Source of the DNA: an uncultured Myxococcales bacterium | GTDB lineage: Bacteria; Myxococcota_A; Bradymonadia; UBA7976; VGTA01 | DNA: 64,000 nt | NCBI GenBank assembly: GCA_937146725.1 | Contig: CAKZRU010000060.1 | Coordinates: 62,001 to 126,000 of the forward strand | Direction of reading: 5' to 3' | Shown here: positions 28,313 through 37,354 of the stretch, one piece after another | How positions within the stretch are numbered: the stretch's first letter is position 1 | Layout: the number at the start of each line of letters is the position of its first letter | Made by a program: the position numbers and the translations under genes | Notes under the pieces: model-generated | Told to the model about the DNA's origin: nothing | Seen by the model: the letters and a program-made list of their open reading frames with translations, nothing else | Database searches by the model: none

Positions 28313-29211
28313 GCATAGCTATTTAAATCAAAGGCTGTATTTTGCCCATTGGGGCCCAAATCGTCGTTGGTAAAAATAATCTCTAATTCATCTACTTTAC
28401 AATGACTTAACCAAAGTCCTGCACACATTTTACAGGGTTTAAGGCTTGAAACGAGAATAAGCTTTTGGTGACTCTGGCTAGAGGCATTTTTAGTTTCAGA
28501 GTGTTCGTGTTCAGATTCATTAAAAAAGTGATTCCAAGCAAACTCAAAAAGACGGCGTTCTGCATGAGCTGTATGCCCTTGTTGAGGTTGGTTAAAGCAG
28601 AGAGCGATCAGTTGTAAATGTTGATCAAGAAGCATAGCAACGACTGTTCTTCTTAAACCATACCAACGTCGTTTTATGGGGGATTCTGTATTGCTAGTTA
28701 TGAGATTAACTTTATTTTTTTGAGCAATCAGTTCTGCTTGAGCACTATGATGATGATCAAGCAGCCTTTGAGAAAGCTCGAACTGTAACGTCAACCAGGC
28801 TAGTGCTTGCTGTATATTATTAAAGCTAGGAGAAGATTGATTTAATTTTAATTCCAAGGCTTCAAAAGGGTCAGCAAGAGATCTTCTTGCTTCCTTTTTG
28901 AGGTCAATCAAATCATGCTCAGAAAAAAATATTCTTTGGTTGATATTAACTTGATTCCATAACTGCTCAAATTCGACATGAGCGACTGAATATAAGCGTT
29001 TACCAGCAACTTTCATCAACCCCCACATACTTGGAGAGATCGCTTCATTGGTATATGCCTTGGCCCGACTCCACCATTGTGCTTCCTTAGGGCAGAGTAA
29101 AGAGAGGTGATGAATCAAGAGCTCGTATGCTGAATAGGGATAAGCAGAATGAGACTGATCGCTTTTAAATCTGAGACCTCTTTGGGAGCGGATTAAAAGA
29201 ACTTCACCCAT
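28231..29211 (-). CDS. Cytidine-deaminase-fold protein
   Basis: This 326-residue protein has a ~190-residue helical N-terminal region followed by a deaminase core. The zinc-binding motifs are visible: HAE in AHAERRLFEF and PCxxC in SSLKPCKMCAGLW, with an insert rich in His/Glu/Ser between them. This is the arrangement of the cytidine deaminase-like superfamily, and the long N-terminal extension recalls the Bd3614-type deaminases described in predatory/myxobacterial genomes (from memory, unverified). The substrate (nucleotide, tRNA or other) is unknown. The start is set at ATG 29209-29211; an upstream in-frame TTG lacks support. Its 3' end overlaps truC by 82 bp on the opposite strand. Confidence 0.82.
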   Translation of the reverse strand: MGEVLLIRSQRGLRFKSDQSHSAYPYSAYELLIHHLSLLCPKEAQWWSRAKAYTNEAISPSMWGLMKVAGKRLYSVAHVEFEQLWNQVNINQRIFFSEHDLIDLKKEARRSLADPFEALELKLNQSSPSFNNIQQALAWLTLQFELSQRLLDHHHSAQAELIAQKNKVNLITSNTESPIKRRWYGLRRTVVAMLLDQHLQLIALCFNQPQQGHTAHAERRLFEFAWNHFFNESEHEHSETKNASSQSHQKLILVSSLKPCKMCAGLWLSHCKVDELEIIFTNDDLGPNGQNTAFDLNSYAYEEGSKWPKSLKSFKQRHWLCNPSSS

Positions 29212-29239
29212 GACTACCAACCAAAAGTAAGTTCATTAT

Positions 29240-29761
29240 TTACTTTTTATTTGCTCTAGGTAAGGGGCGCAGTACTTTAGGGCGGTTTTTGAGCCGAGAG
29301 TTCCGTTTAGACGCACGATTTAAGTGCGCGATTGCCTCTGCGCTTTGATTACCAGTCCAAGTACCAGCTATTCTTTGCTGAGACCATTGTCCATCTTGAA
29401 AGTGCTGTTCTTCAGCCTCAACATGAGTATGTGTGCCATCAAAAATAACCGTTGAGTGAGAAACAGAGACTTCTATGGCTCCATTCATTCCGGTCATTAA
29501 ACTAGAGAAGCTTTGGCTTAAACCATGATGATGCTGATTTCTCTGCTGATGCTGATTTCTCTGCTGATGCTGATAGTTAGATTGAACACTGTGCTGTGAG
29601 GAGAATTCGGTCGTCAAAGTTGCTGGGTAAGAAGAGGATGAATGAGTGGGGGCTTTGATGAGTTCTGTATCATGCGAATTTTGTAAGCGGGAAAGGTCAG
29701 AGGGAGATTTCATAACAGACTTCTTGGTGATCATTCTTGAGAAAGGTCTAAGGATAAACAT
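29240..29761 (-). CDS. Small Gln/His/Ser-rich protein, unknown function
   Basis: This 173-residue frame has a basic N-terminus with three possible Met starts (codons 1, 10, 17; none with a clear ribosome-binding site). A low-complexity segment includes HQQRNQHQQRNQHHHG, encoded by an 18-bp duplication. A more ordered part follows (GAIEVSVSHSTVIFDGTHTH, GQWSQQRIAGTWTGNQSAEA), and the tail is very basic (RPKVLRPLPRANKK). It lies between uvrB and the deaminase gene on the same strand with small gaps, which supports it being a gene. I recognise no family. Confidence 0.6.
   Translation of the reverse strand: MFILRPFSRMITKKSVMKSPSDLSRLQNSHDTELIKAPTHSSSSYPATLTTEFSSQHSVQSNYQHQQRNQHQQRNQHHHGLSQSFSSLMTGMNGAIEVSVSHSTVIFDGTHTHVEAEEQHFQDGQWSQQRIAGTWTGNQSAEAIAHLNRASKRNSRLKNRPKVLRPLPRANKK
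29530..29574. repeat. 18-bp in-frame tandem duplication
   Basis: The unit gatgctgatttctctgct occurs at 29530-29547 and 29548-29565, followed by a partial copy. It encodes the repeated HQQRNQ of the small protein. Confidence 0.85.
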
Positions 29762-29821
29762 TTAGGATGCAATGAAAGCAGCATACACAGCAAGCATCAT
29801 AATCTAAATAATGAGTATACT

Positions 29822-31834
29822 TTACGCCAGTTTGAGTGCAAGTTCTTCAAGAGCTTTAAGCTCATCCCGAAGTTGAGCCGCACTTTCAAAGCGTAAGGCT
29901 TCCGCTTCGCTAATCATCGATTTTCTTACAGATTCGATTTGAGCATAAAGTTCATCTAAGCTTGAACTTTGATCCGATAAGGCTTCTTGCCACATATCGA
30001 GTTCAGCATGATCATCAAGTTTTTGACTCTTTTGATCAGACTCAAGGTCGGTGATACGCTTGATGACTGTTTTAGGTGTGATGCCGTGGCGCTCATTAAA
30101 CTCCATTTGTATCGCTCGCCGGCGTTCGGTTTCATTGATGGCTTCATTCATGGAGCGGGTGATCTTGTCAGCAAATAGTATAACCCGACCTTCAGCATTA
30201 CGAGCAGCACGACCAATGGTCTGAATCAAGGAAGTTCGATTACGTAAAAAACCCTCTTTATCTGCATCGAGTATGGCCACAAGGCCTACTTCCGGTAAGT
30301 CAAGACCCTCTCGTAATAAATTAATTCCGACCAAAACATCATATTCACCCAATCGTAGATCTCTGAGCAGGGCACTTCGGGCAATGGTATCAATATCTGA
30401 ATGTAAATAGCGTACACGTACGCCAACTTCATGATAATACTCGCTCAGCTCTTCGGCCATACGCTTAGTAAGAGTGGTTACCAATACGCGTTGTCCAAGA
30501 TCGACTACTTTTCTGACTTCAACCAATAAATCATCAACTTGATGTAAAGCAGGTTTAACTTCAATGATAGGATCAAGCAGACCGGTTGGTCTGATCAGCT
30601 GTTCTACAATAACCCCTTCACTACGTTCAATTTCATAATCACTAGGTGTGGCAGATACATAGACAATTTGTGATACTTTAGATTCAAATTCCTCAAAGGT
30701 GAGCGGACGATTATCCAAGGCCGAGGGTAGTCTAAAACCATGTTCTACTAGGGTTTGCTTTCTTGAGCGATCTCCACGATACATCCCTCTAACTTGGGGA
30801 AGTGTGACATGGCTTTCATCAACAAAAACAACCCAATCCTCCGGAAAATAATCAAGCAAGCAGGGTGGCGCTGACCCAGGTTCTTGCCCAGTGATATGGC
30901 GAGAGTAATTCTCAATGCCCTTACAAAAACCGGCTTCTGCAAGCATTTCCAAGTCATATTCAGTGCGCTGCTGTAGACGCTGAGCCTCTAAAACCCTATT
31001 TTCAGCATAAAACTCACCTAAGCGCTGATCGAGCTCTAGGCTAATGTCAGTCATAGCACGCCTGAGTTCATCGTCAGGAGCGACATAGTGACTTGCCGGA
31101 TAAATCGTGACATCATCGACCCGTTTTAAAACTCGACCTCTCAAAGGATCAAAAAGCTGTATTTCCTCTATTTCATCACCAAAAAAAGATGCTCTAATCG
31201 CCCAATTTTCCGAATGAACCGGATAGATTTCTAAGGTATCTCCGTGAGCTCTAAAGGCACCACGGAAAAAGTCGATATCATTACGGCTGTACTGAATATC
31301 AACAAGTTTAGACATAGCCTCATCACGATCGAGGGTTTCTCCGACAATGAGACGAAGCATTTTAGCTTTATAGCTTTCGGGGCTACCCAAGCCATAAATA
31401 CAAGATACACTCGCCACAATAATCACATCACGTCTTTCGAGTAAGCTTTGGGTTGCGAGGTGGCGTAAACGCTCTATTTCTTCATTAATTCGTGCATCTT
31501 TTTCAATAAAAGTATCGGTACTTGGCACATAGGCTTCCGGCTGATAATAATCATAATAACTCACAAAGTAAGTCACAGCATTATCGGGAAATAAAAGCTT
31601 CATTTCTCCATAAAGTTGGGCTGCTAAGGTTTTATTATGCGCCAAAATTAAGGCTGGTCGACCGGTTTGTGCAATGACTTGGGCCACGGTAAAGGTTTTA
31701 CCAGAACCGGTAACGCCAAGTAATGTTTGTGCAGGTACGCCCGCATCAAGTCCTTCAATAAGAGACTTGATCGCAGTGGGTTGGTCACCACGGGGTTCAT
31801 AGTCGGTTTCTAGCTTAAACTCAGAATTACTCAT
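29822..31834 (-). CDS. uvrB: UvrABC system protein B
   Basis: This 670-residue DNA-damage recognition helicase of nucleotide excision repair has the normal length. It shows Walker A GVTGSGKT (near residue 40), the beta-hairpin region with [20 protein letters not shown], the DEAD-like [10 protein letters not shown], helicase motifs [16 protein letters not shown] and [14 protein letters not shown], and motif [11 protein letters not shown]. The C-terminal UVR domain (residues ~632-667) binds UvrC. AGG precedes the ATG at about seven bases. It is downstream of hmgA (62-bp gap) and upstream of two small minus-strand genes. uvrA and uvrC are not in the window. Confidence 0.99.
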   Translation of the reverse strand: MSNSEFKLETDYEPRGDQPTAIKSLIEGLDAGVPAQTLLGVTGSGKTFTVAQVIAQTGRPALILAHNKTLAAQLYGEMKLLFPDNAVTYFVSYYDYYQPEAYVPSTDTFIEKDARINEEIERLRHLATQSLLERRDVIIVASVSCIYGLGSPESYKAKMLRLIVGETLDRDEAMSKLVDIQYSRNDIDFFRGAFRAHGDTLEIYPVHSENWAIRASFFGDEIEEIQLFDPLRGRVLKRVDDVTIYPASHYVAPDDELRRAMTDISLELDQRLGEFYAENRVLEAQRLQQRTEYDLEMLAEAGFCKGIENYSRHITGQEPGSAPPCLLDYFPEDWVVFVDESHVTLPQVRGMYRGDRSRKQTLVEHGFRLPSALDNRPLTFEEFESKVSQIVYVSATPSDYEIERSEGVIVEQLIRPTGLLDPIIEVKPALHQVDDLLVEVRKVVDLGQRVLVTTLTKRMAEELSEYYHEVGVRVRYLHSDIDTIARSALLRDLRLGEYDVLVGINLLREGLDLPEVGLVAILDADKEGFLRNRTSLIQTIGRAARNAEGRVILFADKITRSMNEAINETERRRAIQMEFNERHGITPKTVIKRITDLESDQKSQKLDDHAELDMWQEALSDQSSSLDELYAQIESVRKSMISEAEALRFESAAQLRDELKALEELALKLA

Positions 31835-31896
31835 GTTGCTACCTACTACTTACTATGGCTCAGATAGGCCTCTGCCCAAAAAGTTAAAGGGATAAA

Positions 31897-33273
31897 TCAA
31901 GGATTCATCCGACCATTATAATGTCGCTTAAGCCCTGACCAACATTCGCCATAATCCTCTTCTAGCAAGTCACTCTTCATAGCAAAGTCAGTGATTTGCT
32001 GTGGTAGTCTTGTTTCAAGCATAAAGGCAAGCGTTCCATTCAGTTTTTGTGGTGCCAATTCTGCTTGAGTTGCTTTTTCAAAGCCAAACGCATCAGGGCC
32101 ATGAGGAAGCATCATGTTATGCAGACTCGCTCCACCGGGCATAAAACCCTTTTCCTTTGCATCATATACACCCTTGATTAAGCCCATAAACTCACTCATG
32201 ATATTGCGATGATACCATGGTGGTCTAAAGCTATGCTCTGCAACAAGCCAACGATCTGGAAAGATCACAAAGTCAAGATTAGCAACACCGGCTGTTGTTG
32301 AAGGCGAGGTAAGTACCGTAAAAATTGAGGGATCAGGATGATCAAAAGAAATCGAGCCAATGGTACAAAAGCGTTTTAAGTCATACTTATAAGGCGCATA
32401 ATTACCATGCCAAGCCATAACATCTAGCGGACTATATGGAATTTCGCTTTGATAGAGACGTCCTCCCCAACGGGTCAAAAGCTCACTTGGTAAGTCAAGC
32501 TCCTCATCAGGTACAGCCTTGGCCACTGGATAGAGGAAATCTCTAGGATAAGCTAAGCAGTTTGCCCCAATCGGCCCTAGTTGTGGAAGCTCAAAGGGTG
32601 CTCCGTAATTTTCACACAAGTATCCACGACAGTAGTTATCTTCTTGAGATAAGGGATGAACCTGAAACAATATACCTCTGGGAATAACTGCAATTTCGCT
32701 AGGCTCAATATGTAAGGTTCCAAACTCCGTATTAAGCTCTAAAGCCCCCTTTTGAGGAATAATCAGCACTTCAGCATCTGCATTAATCAGATACTGAGGT
32801 TTGATTCCTCTTGGATCACTCGCATCTAATCTTTCCATGCGTTGATTAAATACATATAAATGTGCAGCCATACCACTTGAATGCTCTAATGAGCCCGCTA
32901 CGGTGTAAGTATGAATTCCCTCAATAAAGGTCTTGTTCTCATTGGTGGCTAAGCTTAATGGAGCCCATCTTCTTGGTGCTAAGCTTAAGGTTTGAGCACT
33001 TTGTGAATAATGTGGACTTGCACTTTCCCATAAGTCGCAGCTTAAAGAGCTTAACTGTCCATCTTTACGATGAATCACCGAAGGTCGTACCCTGTAAAGC
33101 CATGAGCGAAGATTATGATGCCTTGGTGCTGTAAAAGCTGAACCAGATAATTGTTCGGCATATAAACCATACGGACAATTTTGAGGTGAGTTTTGCCCAA
33201 CAGGTAATGCTCCCGTAAGAGCTTCTGTACAATGTTCGTTTCCAAAACCACTTTGATAAAGCAGAGCGCTCAT
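31897..33273 (-). CDS. hmgA: Homogentisate 1,2-dioxygenase
   Basis: This 458-residue Fe(II) enzyme opens the ring of homogentisate to maleylacetoacetate in tyrosine/phenylalanine degradation. It begins with the family signature YQSGFGNEHCTEALTGALP and contains RPSVIHRKDG, ILFQVHPL and FDVMAWHGNY-like ('PLDVMAWHGNYAPYKYDLK'). The iron ligands lie in PPWYHRNIMSEFMGLI (His, Glu) and MLPHGPDAFGFEKA (His). AGGAG precedes the ATG. The usual partners (fumarylacetoacetase, maleylacetoacetate isomerase, hppD) are not adjacent, so the pathway genes are dispersed. Confidence 0.98.
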   Translation of the reverse strand: MSALLYQSGFGNEHCTEALTGALPVGQNSPQNCPYGLYAEQLSGSAFTAPRHHNLRSWLYRVRPSVIHRKDGQLSSLSCDLWESASPHYSQSAQTLSLAPRRWAPLSLATNENKTFIEGIHTYTVAGSLEHSSGMAAHLYVFNQRMERLDASDPRGIKPQYLINADAEVLIIPQKGALELNTEFGTLHIEPSEIAVIPRGILFQVHPLSQEDNYCRGYLCENYGAPFELPQLGPIGANCLAYPRDFLYPVAKAVPDEELDLPSELLTRWGGRLYQSEIPYSPLDVMAWHGNYAPYKYDLKRFCTIGSISFDHPDPSIFTVLTSPSTTAGVANLDFVIFPDRWLVAEHSFRPPWYHRNIMSEFMGLIKGVYDAKEKGFMPGGASLHNMMLPHGPDAFGFEKATQAELAPQKLNGTLAFMLETRLPQQITDFAMKSDLLEEDYGECWSGLKRHYNGRMNP

Positions 33274-33418
33274 ACGCCGGCTCCTAGGGTATGCATGTCG
33301 CTCAAAAGTGAGCTTAAGGTTGAGAGAGGATACACCAAGATCATTATCGTCCTAAACAGTATGCGTTTAAACAGATCATGAAATAAGTAGTATACCTAAT
33401 GAATCAAAAAAGCCTAAG

Positions 33419-33430
33419 CAAGAGCTCTTG
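33419..33430. promoter_or_regulatory. 12-bp perfect palindrome upstream of hmgA
   Basis: CAAGAGCTCTTG is a perfect dyad about 146 bp upstream of hmgA in the gap to the TSP3/MopE gene. It could be an operator for a dimeric regulator; no regulator gene is adjacent. Confidence 0.3.
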
Positions 33431-33443
33431 GGAAATTATGCCA

Positions 33444-33462
33444 TGCACTCAGTCATTGAGTC
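33444..33462 (-). terminator. Weak hairpin directly after the TSP3/MopE gene stop
   Basis: Right after the stop codon the minus-strand RNA can form GACTCA-ATGAC-TGAGT (five to six pairs). No clear U-run follows, so it is only a possible terminator. Confidence 0.3.
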
Positions 33463-35862
33463 CTAAAGAGACAAGCGACGACGAGACAAGCGTAAAGTGA
33501 TCAGTAGCAGAAGGAAAAGCATGGTTGATACTGGTTGCTTACCGTTAGCATCACAGCCTTCTGCTTCCTTGCTTGGCACATTGGTCTCGTTATCAGGTGG
33601 AGCAATATCAGCCAACATATTCATTGAGCCCATATCTCCTTCTTCTGTGACCATCATATCTGTTTCAGTTGTTGTCATCATGTCTTGGCCTTCTTCAGTT
33701 TCCTCAAGTACCGGCCAATCAGCAACGCATTGAGCGGTGGTCAAGGTGACTTCACAGCGTTGGTATTGTGGGCATTCAACACCCAAACAAGGATCAGGCA
33801 AGCATTCGCCTAATGAACAGATTTCAGCATTGCCACAGGTGACAAGCTCACAAGGGTCAGGTTGGCAAATACGATCGATGCAAACTTCACCCTCATATGG
33901 ACAGCCTAAAGGTAAGCATCCAGTAGGTTGACAGAGTCCATCAAAGCAGGCGTGCGCTGCCGGACAGCTTACTTCTGCACAAGAGAATACGCATTCACCA
34001 TCACGGCAGAAGCTACCTTCGCCACAGTTGGTACCAACACAAGGATCAGCCTCGCAACCATCCGGACGACAGCGTTCTCCATCGGCACATCCCGTAAAGG
34101 TACAGTCTGTTGCAGGACCACATTCTCCATTGGTACATACTTCATTCTCACCACAGCTTACACCATCACAAGGATTTACGCAGCCTTGGGCAGTACATAC
34201 TTCGCCCTCGCCCTCGCATGCATTGAGAACACACCATGGTACACAGACATTATCAGCACAGAATGAGTCGTTTGCTGGGCAACCATCACCACATTCACTG
34301 AGACAAAGGCCTTCATAACAGCCTTGGCCCTGTCCACAGCCGGCAGAGCCTTCATCAACATTTCCATCACAGTCATCATCAATGTTATTACAAGATTCTG
34401 GTGGTACAGCTCCACAAGTGCCACAGCCATTACGCACATCTTCGTCAACAAAGCCATCACAGTCGTTGTCTTGTAAATCACAGACTTCAGGATCGGACTG
34501 CTCATTAGGTACACAGCGAGTACGTCCAGCAACGCAGGCCCAAGTACCTAAACTGCAACCGCCTGATAAACCGGTTGAACATTCACCTGGTACCACAACC
34601 GGTGAACCATCTAAGAGTGCATCGATTTGACCATCACAGTCGTTATCGATACCGTCACACACCTCAGGTCCACCATCAGGAGTACAAAATACACGGTCAC
34701 AGGCATCACCAAAGCCATCTAAGTCACGGTCGCTTTGATCAAGGTTTTGAACTTTGGGACAGTTATCACAAATATCACCTACACCATCACCATCCTCATC
34801 GGCCTGATCTGGATTAGGCAGTAAAGGACAATTATCTTCTGGAAGACAGATTGTATCAAGATCTTCGTCACTACAAGGTAAACCAACACCCCATTGTAAG
34901 CCATAACAGACTTCACCAGACTCTTGGCCCGGTGCAAGTGGACCCACATCATAGCGAATCGCTAAGGTGACATCATAACCACGGTCAGTAATAAGGTCAT
35001 CATTAACATCGATATTCATTTGAGAGCGATTAATATCATCACGCAAAACGGTACAGCCACTTGTTGTTCGAGCAATGCGAGTACGTTGCTCAGAGAATGA
35101 ACCAACTTCCCATGAGTTAAGATAATTATCATCGCCAAGAGTGGTGATACCAACATAGGTAGTGGGGGCTGTTGGATCATCACCTTCATCAAACTCCCAC
35201 AGAGTCTTAGGTCGACCTAAACTAGCCGCACCATAGTCATTACTTAAACCACCGGTGCCAAAGTAAAGGTCACCGTCCATGTATGGAGTAAGAGCAATGG
35301 TTGGAATTACTGTATTTGACTCATTGGTTAGGCGATAGCAGTATTTAATCGTTGTACAGTCAAGCCAATAACGGAGATTGACTCTTACGCCTTGATACAA
35401 AAACTCGCTAGTTACCTCTCCATCGGTGACGCTTATGGTAGGATCAACACTCCCCATAGCCGAGTTATTTAGCCAGCCACCAGATGCGGTTCCAGAAGAC
35501 GTTTCTTTACAGAAAAAGGTTTTCCATTCAAAAATGGTTCTCACCATACCTTGGTCTGGCATATCATTAAATGGATTGTAGTGATGATTACTGGATTGTA
35601 AGGCACTTCCTAGAGCACCAAAGGCATCAACATTTACTTCAACTGCACCCAGTTCTGGATCACATACGGCCGTATCAGTACTTAAAAAGATATGAGTGCC
35701 ACCACCTGGGAATTGGGCATAAGCATTGTCGTTGGTTAATAAGGAATTAATGCAAATGGTTAAAAAGACAAGAGAAAGTCTTGAAATGTAAGTCAAGCGC
35801 GACGCTGCGTTGTTGGTTTGATCAGACATAGAGGGTCGCTTTCTAAAGCTATTGTTTATCAT
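33463..35862 (-). CDS. TSP3/MopE-type Cys-rich surface protein with MYXO-CTERM-like tail
   Basis: This 799-residue protein has a signal peptide (cleavage near AYA-Q, ~50). A ~280-residue N-terminal domain is shared with the gene at 53251 (common ALTPYMDGDLYF, TRIARTTSGC, YDVTLAIRYD and CSDEDLDT). TSP3 calcium-binding repeats follow, then three MopE-like motifs (CDGIDNDCDGQID, CDLQDNDCDGFVD, CNNIDDDCDGNVD). Next come ~190 residues of repeated C-x2-G-x2-C-x2-G-x-C modules and an acidic Met/Thr/Glu linker. The tail is GCD followed by a hydrophobic helix and RLSRRRLSL. Such tails are known as MYXO-CTERM signals for surface anchoring. The start could also be Met12. Function unknown; metal binding is inferred. 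Confidence 0.88.
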   Translation of the reverse strand: MINNSFRKRPSMSDQTNNAASRLTYISRLSLVFLTICINSLLTNDNAYAQFPGGGTHIFLSTDTAVCDPELGAVEVNVDAFGALGSALQSSNHHYNPFNDMPDQGMVRTIFEWKTFFCKETSSGTASGGWLNNSAMGSVDPTISVTDGEVTSEFLYQGVRVNLRYWLDCTTIKYCYRLTNESNTVIPTIALTPYMDGDLYFGTGGLSNDYGAASLGRPKTLWEFDEGDDPTAPTTYVGITTLGDDNYLNSWEVGSFSEQRTRIARTTSGCTVLRDDINRSQMNIDVNDDLITDRGYDVTLAIRYDVGPLAPGQESGEVCYGLQWGVGLPCSDEDLDTICLPEDNCPLLPNPDQADEDGDGVGDICDNCPKVQNLDQSDRDLDGFGDACDRVFCTPDGGPEVCDGIDNDCDGQIDALLDGSPVVVPGECSTGLSGGCSLGTWACVAGRTRCVPNEQSDPEVCDLQDNDCDGFVDEDVRNGCGTCGAVPPESCNNIDDDCDGNVDEGSAGCGQGQGCYEGLCLSECGDGCPANDSFCADNVCVPWCVLNACEGEGEVCTAQGCVNPCDGVSCGENEVCTNGECGPATDCTFTGCADGERCRPDGCEADPCVGTNCGEGSFCRDGECVFSCAEVSCPAAHACFDGLCQPTGCLPLGCPYEGEVCIDRICQPDPCELVTCGNAEICSLGECLPDPCLGVECPQYQRCEVTLTTAQCVADWPVLEETEEGQDMMTTTETDMMVTEEGDMGSMNMLADIAPPDNETNVPSKEAEGCDANGKQPVSTMLFLLLLITLRLSRRRLSL

Positions 35863-36138
35863 AGGCTCAAGGTTTTGAGTCGAATCATGGTTTGAATATT
35901 ATCTAGCACGTTAGTATGCATTCAATCATTATAAAATCGCAAGTACCATTACATCTTTCTGTGGACTAAGGTCAATCTCGCCTTTAAAACACTTCTAAAG
36001 TATCTTGTTTTAAAGTCGTTACTTTGTTTCAATTCTGATTTATGAATAGGTCACTTTAGTTTATAAGACATCATATTGTGTTTTATGAAGACATGCTTCC
36101 TAAAACTAAACGCTATCACCACAATAAGGAGAAACTCT

Positions 36139-37251
36139 GTGAGTACATGGAGTGATTCGCTAAGACATATTACAGTACAGGTTATAGAATCCAATAGTAG
36201 TCAGCGTTGGGCCTTGGTTGAGGTTCGCTTTGGTCTTGCTTATGGCTCTCCGTTAAGACCCAATGAAGTACAGATTGGTCTATACTGTGATGGTGAAGAA
36301 ATTGCGGTTGGATATAGTGATGCACAAGGGCGTTGGAGAATCCGAGTAGAAGGGCTTAATCGTAATCCCGCCGAAAGTATTTTTGAGGCGCAAGCAAGGA
36401 TTTCTTTGGGACGAGCTCGTAGTGAAATGCGTACCACTTATCAATTAGACTCTGTGGGTAAAGTCGTTTCATCTGGTGATAGCGCGGAAGCTTCTCAGAG
36501 TAATTCTCAAGATGATGATGAACTCAAGCTTGTTTTGCCTGAATTAAAAAATATTAAAATGGGTACGTTTTGGATGAGCCGTAGTGCAAATGCCCACCGA
36601 GTTAGAATATCTCGTGCTCTTGCTGTTAGTAAAGTACCGGTGACACAAGACTTGTATGCTTTGGTGATGGGCAAGAATCCTTCTCGTTTTCAAGGTGATA
36701 AAAGACCGGTAGAACAAGTGAGTTTTTGGGAAGCGATCGCTTTTTGTAATAAGCTTTCTGATCGCTGTGGATTACCCTTAGCCTATCAATTATATGAAGA
36801 ACGTGGCTTACCCTGTGTTGAGTGGATTCGTTCATCAAACGGGTATCGTCTGTTGACTGAAGCCGAATGGGAATATGCAGCCAAAGCGAGTCGAGAGTCG
36901 AACTTTGCGGGTGGCGAACACTTACCGGACTTGGGTTGGTATCAGGAGAACTCAAAAAACCAAACTCACACTGTTGGTCAAAAAGAGCCAAACTCTTGGG
37001 GGTTATATGACTTTTGCGGCAATGTTTGGGAATGGTGCTTTGACGAGTGGGACGAAACCGCTTATGACGGTAGAAAAGGCACGATTAACCAAGATCCTTT
37101 TGTAGCCAATAGCCCAGCGGCTGATCGTCGAGTTCGGCGTGGTGGAGCATGGGTGTCATTTACTGTGAACTGCAGTGTTAACTATCGTTTTTGGGGCCGA
37201 GCAAACGCCCGCATCGATGATACCGGTTTTAGAATCGCTCGCACGCTGTAA
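36139..37251 (+). CDS. SUMF1/FGE-like domain protein
   Basis: A GTG at 36139 with AAGGAG seven bases upstream is the best start (370 residues); an upstream ATG (36076) lacks a site. Residues ~10-115 form a beta-rich domain (VQIGLYCDGEEIAVGYSDAQG). A formylglycine-generating-enzyme-type domain follows: MGTFWMSRS, PVEQVSFWEAIAFCNKLS, YRLLTEAEWEYAAK, NSWGLYDFCGNVWEWCFDEW, RRGGAWVSFTVNC, DTGFRIAR. In true FGEs two cysteines follow RGGS at +3/+8 positions; here the first is Ser (WVSF) and only the second Cys remains, so sulfatase activation is unlikely. Similar domains act as binding or enhancer modules in myxobacterial regulators. No signal peptide is seen. No sulfatase or kinase gene is adjacent. 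Confidence 0.88.
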   Translation: MSTWSDSLRHITVQVIESNSSQRWALVEVRFGLAYGSPLRPNEVQIGLYCDGEEIAVGYSDAQGRWRIRVEGLNRNPAESIFEAQARISLGRARSEMRTTYQLDSVGKVVSSGDSAEASQSNSQDDDELKLVLPELKNIKMGTFWMSRSANAHRVRISRALAVSKVPVTQDLYALVMGKNPSRFQGDKRPVEQVSFWEAIAFCNKLSDRCGLPLAYQLYEERGLPCVEWIRSSNGYRLLTEAEWEYAAKASRESNFAGGEHLPDLGWYQENSKNQTHTVGQKEPNSWGLYDFCGNVWEWCFDEWDETAYDGRKGTINQDPFVANSPAADRRVRRGGAWVSFTVNCSVNYRFWGRANARIDDTGFRIARTL

Positions 37252-37273
37252 TCATCAATACTCTCTTTAATTT

Positions 37274-37291
37274 GGCTAAGGTTTCTTAGTC
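37274..37291. terminator. Possible bidirectional hairpin between convergent genes
   Basis: GGCTAAG-GTTT-CTTAGTC can form a seven-pair stem (one G-U) between the ends of the SUMF1-like and flagellin genes. U-runs on either side are short, so termination is only suggested by its position. Confidence 0.4.
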
Positions 37292-37354
37292 GGTTTAATA
37301 GCGAGTTGAATTGGCTAAATCAGGCTTACTTAGCTTTAAAACGAGGTATTACGT

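Noticed and set aside
36076..36138. ATG start 21 codons upstream for the SUMF1-like gene
   Set aside because: No ribosome-binding site there, whereas GTG 36139 has AAGGAG at ideal spacing.
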